This document shows positions 1-7,145 of a stretch of 20,122 nt of DNA, one piece after another; position 1 is the first letter of the stretch; every line of letters starts with the position of its first letter. The stretch lies in IMG/VR virus record IMGVR_UViG_3300017971_000876, positions 1 through 20,122 of that record; one strand, given 5' to 3'. A model generated the notes under the pieces. That model searched no databases. It worked only from the letters and a program-made list of their open reading frames with translations, and had not been told where the DNA came from. Source of the stretch: a virus. Both the position numbers and the translations under genes were made by a program.

Positions 1-1407
1 GAATATAGTAGGGTTGGTCTGGTTTGCGTGGGCGAAGTCATAGTTTCGATCCGCAGTATCGCAAAACAATATTGATTTAGAGGTGTCACCAAGTCCCCAC
101 ACCGCAGAATCATTAGTTTGGTTGGTACTCCAATCTATCCTCGAATCCCCGGCGTTACCTAATCTTATGTCTACGTTATTATTTACTATCAAGTCACTGG
201 CGAAATAAGTTACCGAGTCGTGAAATACATTGCCGTCCACCTCTAACTTGCCACTGACAAACAGATCATCGTTAGCCGCTAGGCCGTGAGAAGTGCTGCC
301 AGCGTCGCCTACGATAGTTATTCCAGTACCGTTTGGGAGGAGCGTTAGATCGCCATTAGACGTAGTTGCGATTGTTCCACCGCCGCTTAAATTCAAGTCC
401 CCGCTGGTTGTGATTGTACCGTCCCGGAAAATAATTAAATTATTCGAGGCGCCGTCATTTACCAATATTGGGATTGCTGAGTCTGCATCGGTTACAATCT
501 CCAGACACCTAGCTCCGGTTGCCCAGTTGGCCCCGTCGGCCTCCAACTTCAGAACACTAGCCGTGCCAGAAGCCGCAGGAGAACATTTGATACTTGCGAC
601 ATCTCCGCTTGTCTGTGTACTACCTAAGAGCGTAATGCGGCTATCCGTTGCCGACAAGTTGAGATTGCCAGATACTGCTAAGTTGTCATCTAGATAAGTA
701 AGCCCGTTAACCTCTAGGGTGTCGCTAACTAGCAGATCATCTTCCCCGCTCAAAGCATGGGACGAAGAACCCGACCCGACCACCGTAAACCCCGTGCCGT
801 GCGGGGATAACACTATGTTGGCGTTGGACTCGGTTGTGATATTGCCGGCTAGAACTATATTACCGTCGAAGTAACTTAAGCCGTCTACTTCTAGACGACC
901 ACTTACAAAAATGTCGTCATTGGTGTTAAGTGTATGGCTGGTGCTTCCGGCGTCTCCTACGATAGTGATCCCTGTACCGTTGGGCAAAAGGGTGATATTT
1001 CCGTTCGACGTGGTAACAATAGACCCGCCGCTATTCAGCGTAAAGGTGCCGTCTATAGAAAGACTGTCTCCCGCGTTCTGCGGTGTTACGGTAGTTCCCG
1101 TTCTGGACCACAAGGTCCCGCCTATGTCGTAAGCGAACCTAACGCCGCTGGCTCCGTCGGATTCTACCACAAGAGACTTGCCTATGTCTCCCACAGCAGG
1201 CGCCGGAGGAGCAAACGCGGCGTAGGTTACAGGGCCTACACCCGTGACTCTCCAAAAACTACCGTCGTCCGTCTGCTGTATTAGCCGACCTATGTGCTTT
1301 GTTGCTAGCCCTGCGCCTGCTAGCCTAGCGGTTTGGTTTGCAAAATTTACGTCGTCAGGCCTGTGGATGTCTCCTAGGCCTAAAACATCATGATATTCGT
1401 ATGCCAT
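1..1407 (-). CDS. Phage tail fibre/appendage protein with internal repeats (3' end outside window)
   Basis: An open frame starts at the ATG at 1407 and stays open for 469 codons to the window edge, so the C-terminus is missing. After a leader beginning MAYEYHDVLGLGDIHRPDDV, the protein is rich in Gly, Ser, Thr, Asn and Asp, as beta-structured phage fibres are. Three imperfect repeats of about 50 residues (about 133-182, 193-242 and 348-397) share an xPxGTGxTxVG...SHxL...DD...V...LEVxG pattern. Residues 410-469 (ending in DFAHANQTNPTIF) resemble a segment I recall from uncharacterised phage and metagenomic virion proteins. It is the last gene of the tail/baseplate run and probably forms a distal fibre or adsorption appendage. 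I see no enzymatic motif. The structural role is well supported; receptor binding is inferred from position and composition. Confidence 0.75.
   Translation of the reverse strand, partial: MAYEYHDVLGLGDIHRPDDVNFANQTARLAGAGLATKHIGRLIQQTDDGSFWRVTGVGPVTYAAFAPPAPAVGDIGKSLVVESDGASGVRFAYDIGGTLWSRTGTTVTPQNAGDSLSIDGTFTLNSGGSIVTTSNGNITLLPNGTGITIVGDAGSTSHTLNTNDDIFVSGRLEVDGLSYFDGNIVLAGNITTESNANIVLSPHGTGFTVVGSGSSSHALSGEDDLLVSDTLEVNGLTYLDDNLAVSGNLNLSATDSRITLLGSTQTSGDVASIKCSPAASGTASVLKLEADGANWATGARCLEIVTDADSAIPILVNDGASNNLIIFRDGTITTSGDLNLSGGGTIATTSNGDLTLLPNGTGITIVGDAGSTSHGLAANDDLFVSGKLEVDGNVFHDSVTYFASDLIVNNNVDIRLGNAGDSRIDWSTNQTNDSAVWGLGDTSKSILFCDTADRNYDFAHANQTNPTIF
217..1011 (-). repeat. Three imperfect protein repeats in the fibre gene
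   Basis: Units lie at about 1011-862, 831-682 and 366-217. The first and third are closest: both encode LLPNGTGITIVGDAGSTSH followed by a DD-(I/L)-FVSG-(R/K)-LEVDG segment. The middle one is diverged (SPHGTGFTVVG, SSSHALSGEDD, LEVNG). Similarity is clear in protein and partial in DNA, which fits old duplication within a beta-rich fibre shaft rather than recent tandem copying. Confidence 0.7.
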
Positions 1408-1409
1408 CT

Positions 1410-1577
1410 TTAACCCCTTGCTAGCAAGATGTTTTCGCTGTTGTCTTTAATGTCGTTTAAAGACCGGTCTTTTATAAACGAATAGGCCTCTTCCCCGGGA
1501 GCTACTGCCACTATGAGGACGGGATCGAATTCGTACGGGATTAGTATCTCTTCGTCTGCTCTGAATTCTAGTGTCAT
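1410..1577 (-). CDS. Small phage protein, 55 aa, unknown function
   Basis: A short frame of 55 codons begins at the ATG at 1577 and ends in TAA at 1412-1410. Its ATG overlaps the TGA of the preceding gene in the ATGA arrangement, and its stop lies 2 bases before the fibre gene start at 1407. That exact fit between two genes is the main evidence that it is real. The product begins MTLEFRADEEILIPYEFDPV and is acidic, with no membrane segment and no recognised motif. Genes of this size between a baseplate-rim-like protein and a fibre are often small accessory tail proteins, but I do not recognise this one and assign no function. Confidence 0.65.
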   Translation of the reverse strand: MTLEFRADEEILIPYEFDPVLIVAVAPGEEAYSFIKDRSLNDIKDNSENILLARG

Positions 1578-1891
1578 TGGTTATTAGCCCTAACGTCTAT
1601 AAACATGTCATATTTTCCAGGTAACGTAAACTCTCCGCCGCCCGACTCTACAAAAAGAAATTCTGCCGTACTGCGTCCTTCTACTAAATCACTAGACTGG
1701 AACGTTACGCTTCCTAGTTCGTCGTCAGTACCGTCAGGAACTACCGTCCTTGATATCTTTGTGGTTCCGTCGGGTTTGGTTAACCTCATAGTAATAGATG
1801 AGTACACACTAAGGATTAGTCCATCGAACCGGAAGGACATAGCCGGGGCGGTATCTCCTACTACCTTGTTAATGATTATTTGGCGGTCCAT
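1574..1891 (-). CDS. Putative baseplate upper (BppU-like) Ig-fold protein
   Basis: The product is 105 residues, beginning MDRQIIINKVVGDTAPAMSF. The order of a GDTAPxxxF start, a central strand region (TMRLTKPDGTTKIS) and a late FTLPGKYDMFIDV segment resembles the Ig-like N-terminal domain of BppU-type baseplate proteins, which attach receptor-binding proteins to the baseplate rim. No C-terminal fibre follows, so it would be the single domain alone. The start at 1891 lies inside the end of the upstream gene (23-base overlap) but has a good ribosome site, AAAGGA, 5 to 6 bases before the ATG. The family assignment is from pattern recall; the position among fibre genes supports it. Confidence 0.6.
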   Translation of the reverse strand: MDRQIIINKVVGDTAPAMSFRFDGLILSVYSSITMRLTKPDGTTKISRTVVPDGTDDELGSVTFQSSDLVEGRSTAEFLFVESGGGEFTLPGKYDMFIDVRANNQ

Positions 1892-2177
1892 AGTGTTCCT
1901 TTAGAAAATCGGTTATCTGTTTTACCTTCTGACGCTCTGCCGCTATCTGAAAGTCAAAGTGATTTCTTTGGTCCTCTAGAAACTTAAAAAAATCGGTCCT
2001 CTGCTCCGCTAGGGCGTCTTTAAAGTCGTTACGTGTTGCCGTTAGGGATTCGTCGAAAGTCTTAGCTAGGTTAGGCAGCGTATGTTTCGAAAACCGGATA
2101 ACAAACCAAATCAAAACACCCAACCCGCCTATATTGCCCAGAGCCTCTATAATCATTTTAGTATCCAAGAATTCCAT
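1869..2177 (-). CDS. Small membrane protein, holin-like
   Basis: From the ATG at 2177 the product is 102 residues. One hydrophobic segment (about residues 9-29, IIEALGNIGGLGVLIWFVIRF) is followed by a long charged helix likely to form a coiled coil (ALAEQRTDFFKFLEDQRNHF), ending in a hydrophilic tail. Size, one N-terminal membrane segment and a place beside the fibre genes are compatible with a holin or another lysis-accessory protein. No endolysin is visible in the window, so the lysis role is inferred. A TTG at 2183 would add two residues; I prefer the ATG because the weak AGAAAG site is better spaced for it. It could instead be a membrane-associated tail or superinfection protein. Confidence 0.65.
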   Translation of the reverse strand: MEFLDTKMIIEALGNIGGLGVLIWFVIRFSKHTLPNLAKTFDESLTATRNDFKDALAEQRTDFFKFLEDQRNHFDFQIAAERQKVKQITDFLKEHYGPPNNH

Positions 2178-2200
2178 AACCAAGACTTTCTATTTTCGTT

Positions 2201-2455
2201 TTATTCTGACTCGCTAAAAGACACCTTTACGGTGCGCAGGTCCCCGGGGTCTATTTGTAAATTAGCCTCTTCGGGGATTTCCGCGCGTTTTTTTATCTTA
2301 GCGCCTACAATATCGAGTTGCATCTTTAGCTGTGCGATTTGTTGCTGTAATTTATCGTGTTTTAATACGATGTTTTCAATTTGTAGTCGTTCTACGTCTA
2401 GTAGTTCCACAAGATCCTTTACTTCTTCCGATACTTTGACTTCGTTCTCACTCAT
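2201..2455 (-). CDS. Small coiled-coil phage protein, unknown function
   Basis: The product is 84 residues, MSENEVKVSEEVKDLVELLD at its start. Residues 5-60 are a charged heptad-like helix (QIENIVLKHDKLQQQIAQLK), followed by a short C-terminal strand region (NLQIDPGDLRTVKVSF). It has no membrane segment, signal peptide or enzymatic motif. A clear AAAGGAGT ribosome site precedes the ATG, and the gene sits between the propeller fibre and the holin-like gene. A fibre chaperone or trimerisation factor is possible from the coiled coil and position, but nothing in the sequence decides it. Confidence 0.7.
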   Translation of the reverse strand: MSENEVKVSEEVKDLVELLDVERLQIENIVLKHDKLQQQIAQLKMQLDIVGAKIKKRAEIPEEANLQIDPGDLRTVKVSFSESE

Positions 2456-2467
2456 AAAATACTCCTT

Positions 2468-3664
2468 TTAAATGGTTGATAAACTATGTATGTTAGTTCC
2501 CGACGTGCCGAAAAGGGTAACCTTTCGACCGTCGCTAGATATCTGTTTTATGCTTCCGGTGCCTCCTGTGATGTCTATACCGAATACATCGGGTACCCCC
2601 CAAGTCTCGCCGTCGTCTAAAGACACTAATAGCGTCTCCGTAGCGCCCGCTGAAGACACGATCCAGCTAACTAGTACGACAGCCCACATATTACCCCCTA
2701 GATAACGTACTTCACGAAGGTCGTTTGTGGGGGTAGATAACCCTTTGAAATCTACAGTTGACTGTGTCCAAGTAGTGCCTAGGTCGTCGCTGTACCACAG
2801 TTCGTCCCCCGCGTCTCCGCATACAATTAACCGCCCGGATTCTCGATGGTAGTCCATACCGAAACCCCTAGTACCTCCGATGGCCGAAGATATATCCGTA
2901 TTAGACCACGTATCGCCGTCGTCTGTGCTAATGCTTAATGTAGTCGTAGGACCGCTCGAATCCGAAAACAAGGCTAGCCACGTATTAGAGCTCCCTGTAT
3001 AGACCAAATCCCACAGCGTGTCGCTACTCCCAGCTGGGATGGGGTCGGTAGTAGCTGCGGCCCAAGAACCTGCTACGCCAGAGGAGGCTATGCGAGTGTT
3101 AATGGTTCCCGAAGAATTACGCATTAAGATAAGAAAGTCGGAGTCTGGGTATTTAGTAGCAACTCTTTGTATGTTACCAGCCCCCCCGATAGTGGCGCTA
3201 GCTACAGTGGTCCAAGCGGTGATTCCTGCGTCAGCACTATAGTTCAGGTCTTGGTTACTGTTTACCACAGCGATATAGTTACTAGTATCTATAGCTAGTT
3301 TTACGTCGCACGCAGCGGACAGCGCGTTGCCTGCCGCCCACGTCCAACCGTCGGTACTGTAATAGGTTGCCGTAGACACCGAATTAGTTCCTAGCCAATA
3401 GCCCACGCTAGGGTTGAATACACCGAATTCCCCAGCGGATATATCTGTCCCTTTTCGCCAGTTGTTTAAAACCGTTGCCCCGGCTTTCTGTTGCCACTGG
3501 TATGTTAGATTATGTAGCCAATTCATCCACCTAGCTGGGGGGACATCGTCTATTTGCCAGCCTGTATCTTTGACCCCTTCGGCGGGTTCTAGCGTCCTTC
3601 CCGAATCTGTCGCCCAGCGCCCAAATTGAGTAGGGAAATTTAGTTCTATATTCATTCCGCCCAT
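2468..3664 (-). CDS. Tail fibre/tailspike-like protein with sialidase-type Asp-box propeller
   Basis: The product is 398 residues. The N-terminus (about 1-75) contains VPPARWMNWLHNLTYQWQ, a type of sequence common at the virion-attachment end of phage fibres. The rest carries at least five Asp-box-like motifs (S-x-D-x-G-x-T-W): residues 103-109 STDGWTW, 143-151 SADAGITAW, 246-253 STDDGDTW, 292-299 SDDLGTTW and 348-355 SLDDGETW. Asp boxes mark blades of sialidase/BNR beta-propellers. I do not see the arginine triad and FRIP motif of true sialidases, so binding rather than hydrolysis is more likely. GAGGT lies 6 bases before the ATG at 3664; a second ATG at 3655 is less well placed. It follows the DUF2612/gpI-like gene, as fibres usually do. 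Confidence 0.8.
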   Translation of the reverse strand: MGGMNIELNFPTQFGRWATDSGRTLEPAEGVKDTGWQIDDVPPARWMNWLHNLTYQWQQKAGATVLNNWRKGTDISAGEFGVFNPSVGYWLGTNSVSTATYYSTDGWTWAAGNALSAACDVKLAIDTSNYIAVVNSNQDLNYSADAGITAWTTVASATIGGAGNIQRVATKYPDSDFLILMRNSSGTINTRIASSGVAGSWAAATTDPIPAGSSDTLWDLVYTGSSNTWLALFSDSSGPTTTLSISTDDGDTWSNTDISSAIGGTRGFGMDYHRESGRLIVCGDAGDELWYSDDLGTTWTQSTVDFKGLSTPTNDLREVRYLGGNMWAVVLVSWIVSSAGATETLLVSLDDGETWGVPDVFGIDITGGTGSIKQISSDGRKVTLFGTSGTNIHSLSTI

Positions 3665-3667
3665 GGA

Positions 3668-4357
3668 TTACCTCGCTATCAAATATGTACCCGATACCGC
3701 CCTTATTAAAAGACCGGCAACCGTTTTTAATATTGTAAGCTCCCCTATGCCGTCTTTGTTGGCTTCGTCTACCCAATACCCGCCGGTGCTCTGCGCATCG
3801 TTACCAAAGCCGTATACAGAGCTAGTCTCCAAACTATCGCCGCTAGCAAACTTGAATTTAGATCCGTAGGCATGACCGTTGTATATAAACCTAGAGTCTA
3901 CGGCGGCACTCCTGATATCGGCCAACAATTGAGCCAAGGTTAACGGATCTGGGTCTGTTGGCAACAAAGCCTCTCTCAAGACCAAACGAAATGCGGCGGG
4001 ATGGTCTTCTATTATTTCGTAAGTTCCGCTATGAAATAAGTCCATTATCTCTAGGATTTCTGAAGCGGTTCCGTTCGATAGATTTCGCAAAATACGGATT
4101 CTAATGGCCGTTCTATAATCGTCGTCGCTACGATCTAGCCTGTCCTCGCCTACTATACTACCGATACCGTCTAACTGTGCGCCTACTGCTGTGTCTATAG
4201 TTCTTTCGTCTATGAGTTCAAAAGAGGAGTTCTCTAAATCCTGTATCTGTTCTATAAACGATTCTAATATGCCTAAAAATACAGGCTGATTTTTGAACTT
4301 CTCGATAGGGCGGGTTAGTGCCTCTGCGACGTGGTTTGTTTTCTTTACAAGCGTCAT
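3668..4357 (-). CDS. Baseplate/fibre-connector protein, DUF2612 (P2 gpI-like)
   Basis: The product is 229 residues. It has the layout of DUF2612-type tail proteins, which occupy the gpI position: an N-terminal helix, the segment GAQLDGIGSIVGEDR (about 59-73), then DYRTAIRIRILRN (80-92) and a C-terminal part. It directly follows the J-like wedge gene and precedes the propeller fibre, the usual J-I-fibre order. Proteins of this type sit at the baseplate periphery and connect fibres to the wedges. The start at 4357 lies one base after the upstream TAA with no clear Shine-Dalgarno sequence, so translation probably depends on coupling. Confidence 0.8.
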   Translation of the reverse strand: MTLVKKTNHVAEALTRPIEKFKNQPVFLGILESFIEQIQDLENSSFELIDERTIDTAVGAQLDGIGSIVGEDRLDRSDDDYRTAIRIRILRNLSNGTASEILEIMDLFHSGTYEIIEDHPAAFRLVLREALLPTDPDPLTLAQLLADIRSAAVDSRFIYNGHAYGSKFKFASGDSLETSSVYGFGNDAQSTGGYWVDEANKDGIGELTILKTVAGLLIRAVSGTYLIAR

Positions 4358-4358
4358 A

Positions 4359-5825
4359 TTAGGTAATGTCTATATCTGAGGTGTCAAAGGTAGCTTGCGA
4401 CCTCGTCGGAATAGATATGTTGGTAGTTCCAGTAGGCGGATCTACTATATCTACTTTAAACGATGTTACATCATTTACCCCTGCTATGTCAAGCGGAACG
4501 GACTTAAATTGCAAAGCAATTACATCTTCCCCAATTGTAAGAGAGTTTCCATAAGCAGCTACAGCCGCTTTTACCAGGTCGTCTCCGTTGCTTGGATAAT
4601 TGTCGTCTGTGTCTAGTGTGTATTCGAGATGGATCGGTATCTCTGAGGATTTAGAAAAACTAACCGTATTGTCGAACCCTTGGGAGTCGGTTATAGTAAC
4701 GTCTGTACTACCATACGCGTCGATTCCAAGAGGTTTGTTGTCCCAAATAGCTTGTGCTACGGCTTCTTCTTCGGCTGCGGTCCAAGCAGCTTGCTGTGCG
4801 ATAACTTCGAAACTATGCGGCGGAACACCGTCGCTATCGGTCACGCCTGTTTCGTTCTCCAAAACGAAAGCTTGTAACACGCCAGAAACGTCCAGAACGG
4901 CAGACCGAACGGCCTCTAAAGTGCCCGACCCCGCTATTCTTAACAGTTGTTCCCGTCTAGCCCTAAAAGCAGGGTCTTCTTCTACGTCTGTCCCCACGTC
5001 GGCGTCTTCGGTGTTAAAGCCTTTCAGTTCGCCTGTATCGAAAGACAGCAAGGAATTAGCCGTGCCCCCTGTTATTTGGATGGACCCACCATCTCCTTCC
5101 GTCTCTGTAGCAACTCGTACTTTTAGGTTTACGGCGTAGGCGTCTATTCCTGTGGTGTTGTTTTTTATCTCGGTGGCCACGTCTGCGGCGGCCCACGGGT
5201 TGCCGCCGGCAAAATTAACCGTCTGCGTGCCTCCACGGTCTACTTTGAGCGTCAAAGAAGTTCCGTCTAAGTTCCAAGTTCCATTGGTTGTGTTTGTTAT
5301 CGCTGGGGCTGCACTCCAACCGCTTACTGCGGTTATTATGGTGTCTATTTCTCCCGCATACCCTTGTAATACCCCTGTTTCCCTCGCTTCTGCGGACACA
5401 GAAAAAGTGGCTGGTACTCCGGTACTATTAGTTACTGCGGCTAGTGTTACCCATTGCGATCCCGTAGGACCTACACCTACGATAGAACCCGCCGGGACTG
5501 TAGTGCCGTCGTCTAGATACATGCCGTCCAAGGTTACCGTTCCTTTGGTTGCCGCAAGTCTCGTGACGCCGTTGTAGCTAGCGGATTCATCTAAAGAAGC
5601 CCCAGTAGCTGTTTCTGGGTATTGGGCGTTATATACAGACTCTTGTACGTCCCACATCTCCCGAAGTTTATCAGAAAAGACACCCACAATCTGACCTATT
5701 GTCGAAGTGTCCAATAGGTTCAGCTTGGAATTGACCTTATCCCAAAGGTCCTCTTTCACCTCTTGTTTAATAACGTCATAAGTTTTTTTTACAAAACCTG
5801 TGCTTGTTACACCGTATTCGGTCAT
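4359..5825 (-). CDS. Baseplate wedge protein, J/gp47-like
   Basis: The product is 488 residues. N-terminal features (GVTSTGFVKKTYDVI, then SLDESASYNGVTRLAATKG at 78-96) and the region around DVEEDPAFRARREQLLRIAG (280-299) are those of Baseplate_J family wedge proteins, which form the ring around the hub and transmit the contraction signal. Between the usual AVSGW segment (166-170) and that conserved region, about 100 residues (174-273) look inserted, with LTLKVDRGGTQTVNF and GGSIQITGGTANSLLSFDTG; see the findings. The C-terminal half is typical of the family. The ATG at 5825 overlaps the stop of the gp25-like gene (ATGA), so the two wedge subunits are translationally coupled. Confidence 0.9.
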   Translation of the reverse strand: MTEYGVTSTGFVKKTYDVIKQEVKEDLWDKVNSKLNLLDTSTIGQIVGVFSDKLREMWDVQESVYNAQYPETATGASLDESASYNGVTRLAATKGTVTLDGMYLDDGTTVPAGSIVGVGPTGSQWVTLAAVTNSTGVPATFSVSAEARETGVLQGYAGEIDTIITAVSGWSAAPAITNTTNGTWNLDGTSLTLKVDRGGTQTVNFAGGNPWAAADVATEIKNNTTGIDAYAVNLKVRVATETEGDGGSIQITGGTANSLLSFDTGELKGFNTEDADVGTDVEEDPAFRARREQLLRIAGSGTLEAVRSAVLDVSGVLQAFVLENETGVTDSDGVPPHSFEVIAQQAAWTAAEEEAVAQAIWDNKPLGIDAYGSTDVTITDSQGFDNTVSFSKSSEIPIHLEYTLDTDDNYPSNGDDLVKAAVAAYGNSLTIGEDVIALQFKSVPLDIAGVNDVTSFKVDIVDPPTGTTNISIPTRSQATFDTSDIDIT

Positions 5826-6181
5826 ATGATAAGCTCCTCATTAAACTCGAAAGAGCCTTCTACGGTCTCCGCCCGGAAAGACACCGTTAGGGTCCTTGTG
5901 GTATTGATATAATCTATAGTTAGTTCGAAAATATTTAGTATGCCTGGTGTGGTTAAGATAGCGTCCCTAAATATACCTTTTACTGCCTGTATTCGAGGTT
6001 TCTGGCCTAATATCTTTTGAAAATACGGCACCCCAAGGCGTGTATCTAGATACCATTCCCCCAGAAAAAACTGCAGGCGGATCTCGCAGTCTTGTGCTAT
6101 AGCGTCTAGCCCGTCAACTAACTCTATATCGTAAGTCTCAGGGTTTATATATACGTCTCCGCCTGATAGTTTAATATCCAT
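5822..6181 (-). CDS. Baseplate wedge protein, gp25/GPW-like
   Basis: The product is 119 residues, the usual size for the GPW_gp25 family of wedge proteins that bind the first sheath ring. The core GEWYLDTRLGVPYFQKILGQ (41-60) is the diagnostic stretch, followed by a helix (IQAVKGIFRDAILTTPGI) and terminal strands with LTVSFRAETVEGSFEF. Although the family was once called gp25 lysozyme-like, it is structural. The ATG at 6181 overlaps the preceding stop by one base (TAATG), and the stop overlaps the J-like gene start. The conserved placement directly before J supports the call. Confidence 0.9.
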   Translation of the reverse strand: MDIKLSGGDVYINPETYDIELVDGLDAIAQDCEIRLQFFLGEWYLDTRLGVPYFQKILGQKPRIQAVKGIFRDAILTTPGILNIFELTIDYINTTRTLTVSFRAETVEGSFEFNEELII

Positions 6182-6606
6182 TATTGAGCCTTAGATTTTA
6201 TCTGTCCCGCCGTGCTTATCTCAACGTTACAGGTACAAGGGACTAGGTCATAAGGCGATGCCTTCTCTTGCCAGAATCCAGCACAAGTTCCAGTGTCGCC
6301 CTCGCGTAACACAAGGCCGCCCTCTGCGCGTACTTTTACGGCTGTGGCGGCAACTGTTCCGACTCCGCTTAAAAAGTTGGTAGATGCTGAGGTATGCGGG
6401 CATTGTGCGCCGGTTGCAATATTCCAAGTTATAGTTATGCTAGTAGTCCCTACCTTTTTATTGCTAGCTTTACACTTTGTAGATAGTACCGGCACTACTT
6501 TAACGGGGTCTTGCCCCACGTCGCCAGTATATACAAGATCCCCCGGCCCGGAAGTGTTGGTAAATTTTACTAACATGTCTTCGTTTGCTATTAGTTCTAA
6601 AGCCAT
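6181..6606 (-). CDS. PAAR-like spike-tip protein, Cys-rich
   Basis: The product is 141 residues and sits between the spike and gp25-like genes, where contractile systems often encode a tip protein. The segment AVKVRAEGGLVLREGDTGTC (89-108) resembles PAAR-type repeats, in which short strands with a GD turn build a conical tip. Cysteines at 45, 69, 108, 124 and 126 plus His71 could bind a metal ion, as PAAR tips do. It would cap the spike and help pierce the cell envelope. The assignment is from motif shape and gene order; the family is diverse and I cannot identify the exact subfamily. The start overlaps the preceding stop as TAATG. Confidence 0.65.
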   Translation of the reverse strand: MALELIANEDMLVKFTNTSGPGDLVYTGDVGQDPVKVVPVLSTKCKASNKKVGTTSITITWNIATGAQCPHTSASTNFLSGVGTVAATAVKVRAEGGLVLREGDTGTCAGFWQEKASPYDLVPCTCNVEISTAGQIKSKAQ

Positions 6607-7145
6607 TATAAATCCACCGTAAAATTCCCGTTAATGTCTACCTGGGTAGTTGTTACCGTAATAGTAGGGCCTGCTTCCTTGCCTACGACTAAATCTGTCG
6701 GGGCTACTGTGTCTAGTATTGGTTTCCCGGTTGGGAAAAATCCAGGGATGGCTATAGCGTCACTAAGGTTATGCTGTCTCAAATCTATTTGATCGTTAGG
6801 TGTGTCTCCTGTACTCAACATATACGTTTCGAGAGACCGATCCGCGAAAACCAAAAGCACGTTGTCTCCGGGCTGCAAAGGGTAGACTATGTAGAAGGTT
6901 CCTCCTCGAGGGAAGACGACAGGCACAGCTGGGATTGTCGGTAGCTCCTCTTGTATTTCGTTGCCGTCTTCGTCGAACACTGCTCTATTTAATAAAGGTT
7001 GGACTTCTGCTTGCCTCAACGCAGGATCATAGGTTTTAACTAACCCGGGCATGCACACAGAAGTATTGTCGTATATGTTGGATGCCAAAGTATTCATAAC
7101 TTCGACCATCGTAGGCGTGCGGCTTTGTTCTACGCTTTGTGTCAT
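6606..7145 (-). CDS. Central spike protein, Gp138 N-terminal OB-fold type
   Basis: The product is 179 residues. The segment beginning SVCMPGLVKTYDPALRQAEV (about 29-48), then VPVVFPRGGTFYIVYPLQPG and NVLLVFADRSLETYML, matches the OB-fold domain of Gp138-type membrane-piercing spikes in small-baseplate myoviruses. The C-terminal LVVGKEAGPTITVTTTQVDI can start the trimeric beta-helix of the needle. It would sit under the hub and carry the PAAR-like tip encoded next. The ATG at 7145 overlaps the upstream stop (TAATG). The short C-terminal part suggests a short needle compared with T4 gp5-type spikes. Confidence 0.85.
   Translation of the reverse strand: MTQSVEQSRTPTMVEVMNTLASNIYDNTSVCMPGLVKTYDPALRQAEVQPLLNRAVFDEDGNEIQEELPTIPAVPVVFPRGGTFYIVYPLQPGDNVLLVFADRSLETYMLSTGDTPNDQIDLRQHNLSDAIAIPGFFPTGKPILDTVAPTDLVVGKEAGPTITVTTTQVDINGNFTVDL

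Noticed and set aside
4600-5139. Plus-strand open frame of 179 codons opposite the J-like wedge gene
   Set aside because: Biased composition from the antisense of a real gene, no ribosome site, no recognisable domain, and opposite to every supported gene.
5783-5792. Run of eight or so T bases in the start of the J-like gene as a terminator or slippery site
   Set aside because: It encodes Lys-Lys codons in a conserved part of the gene, has no preceding hairpin, and no alternative frame continues far.
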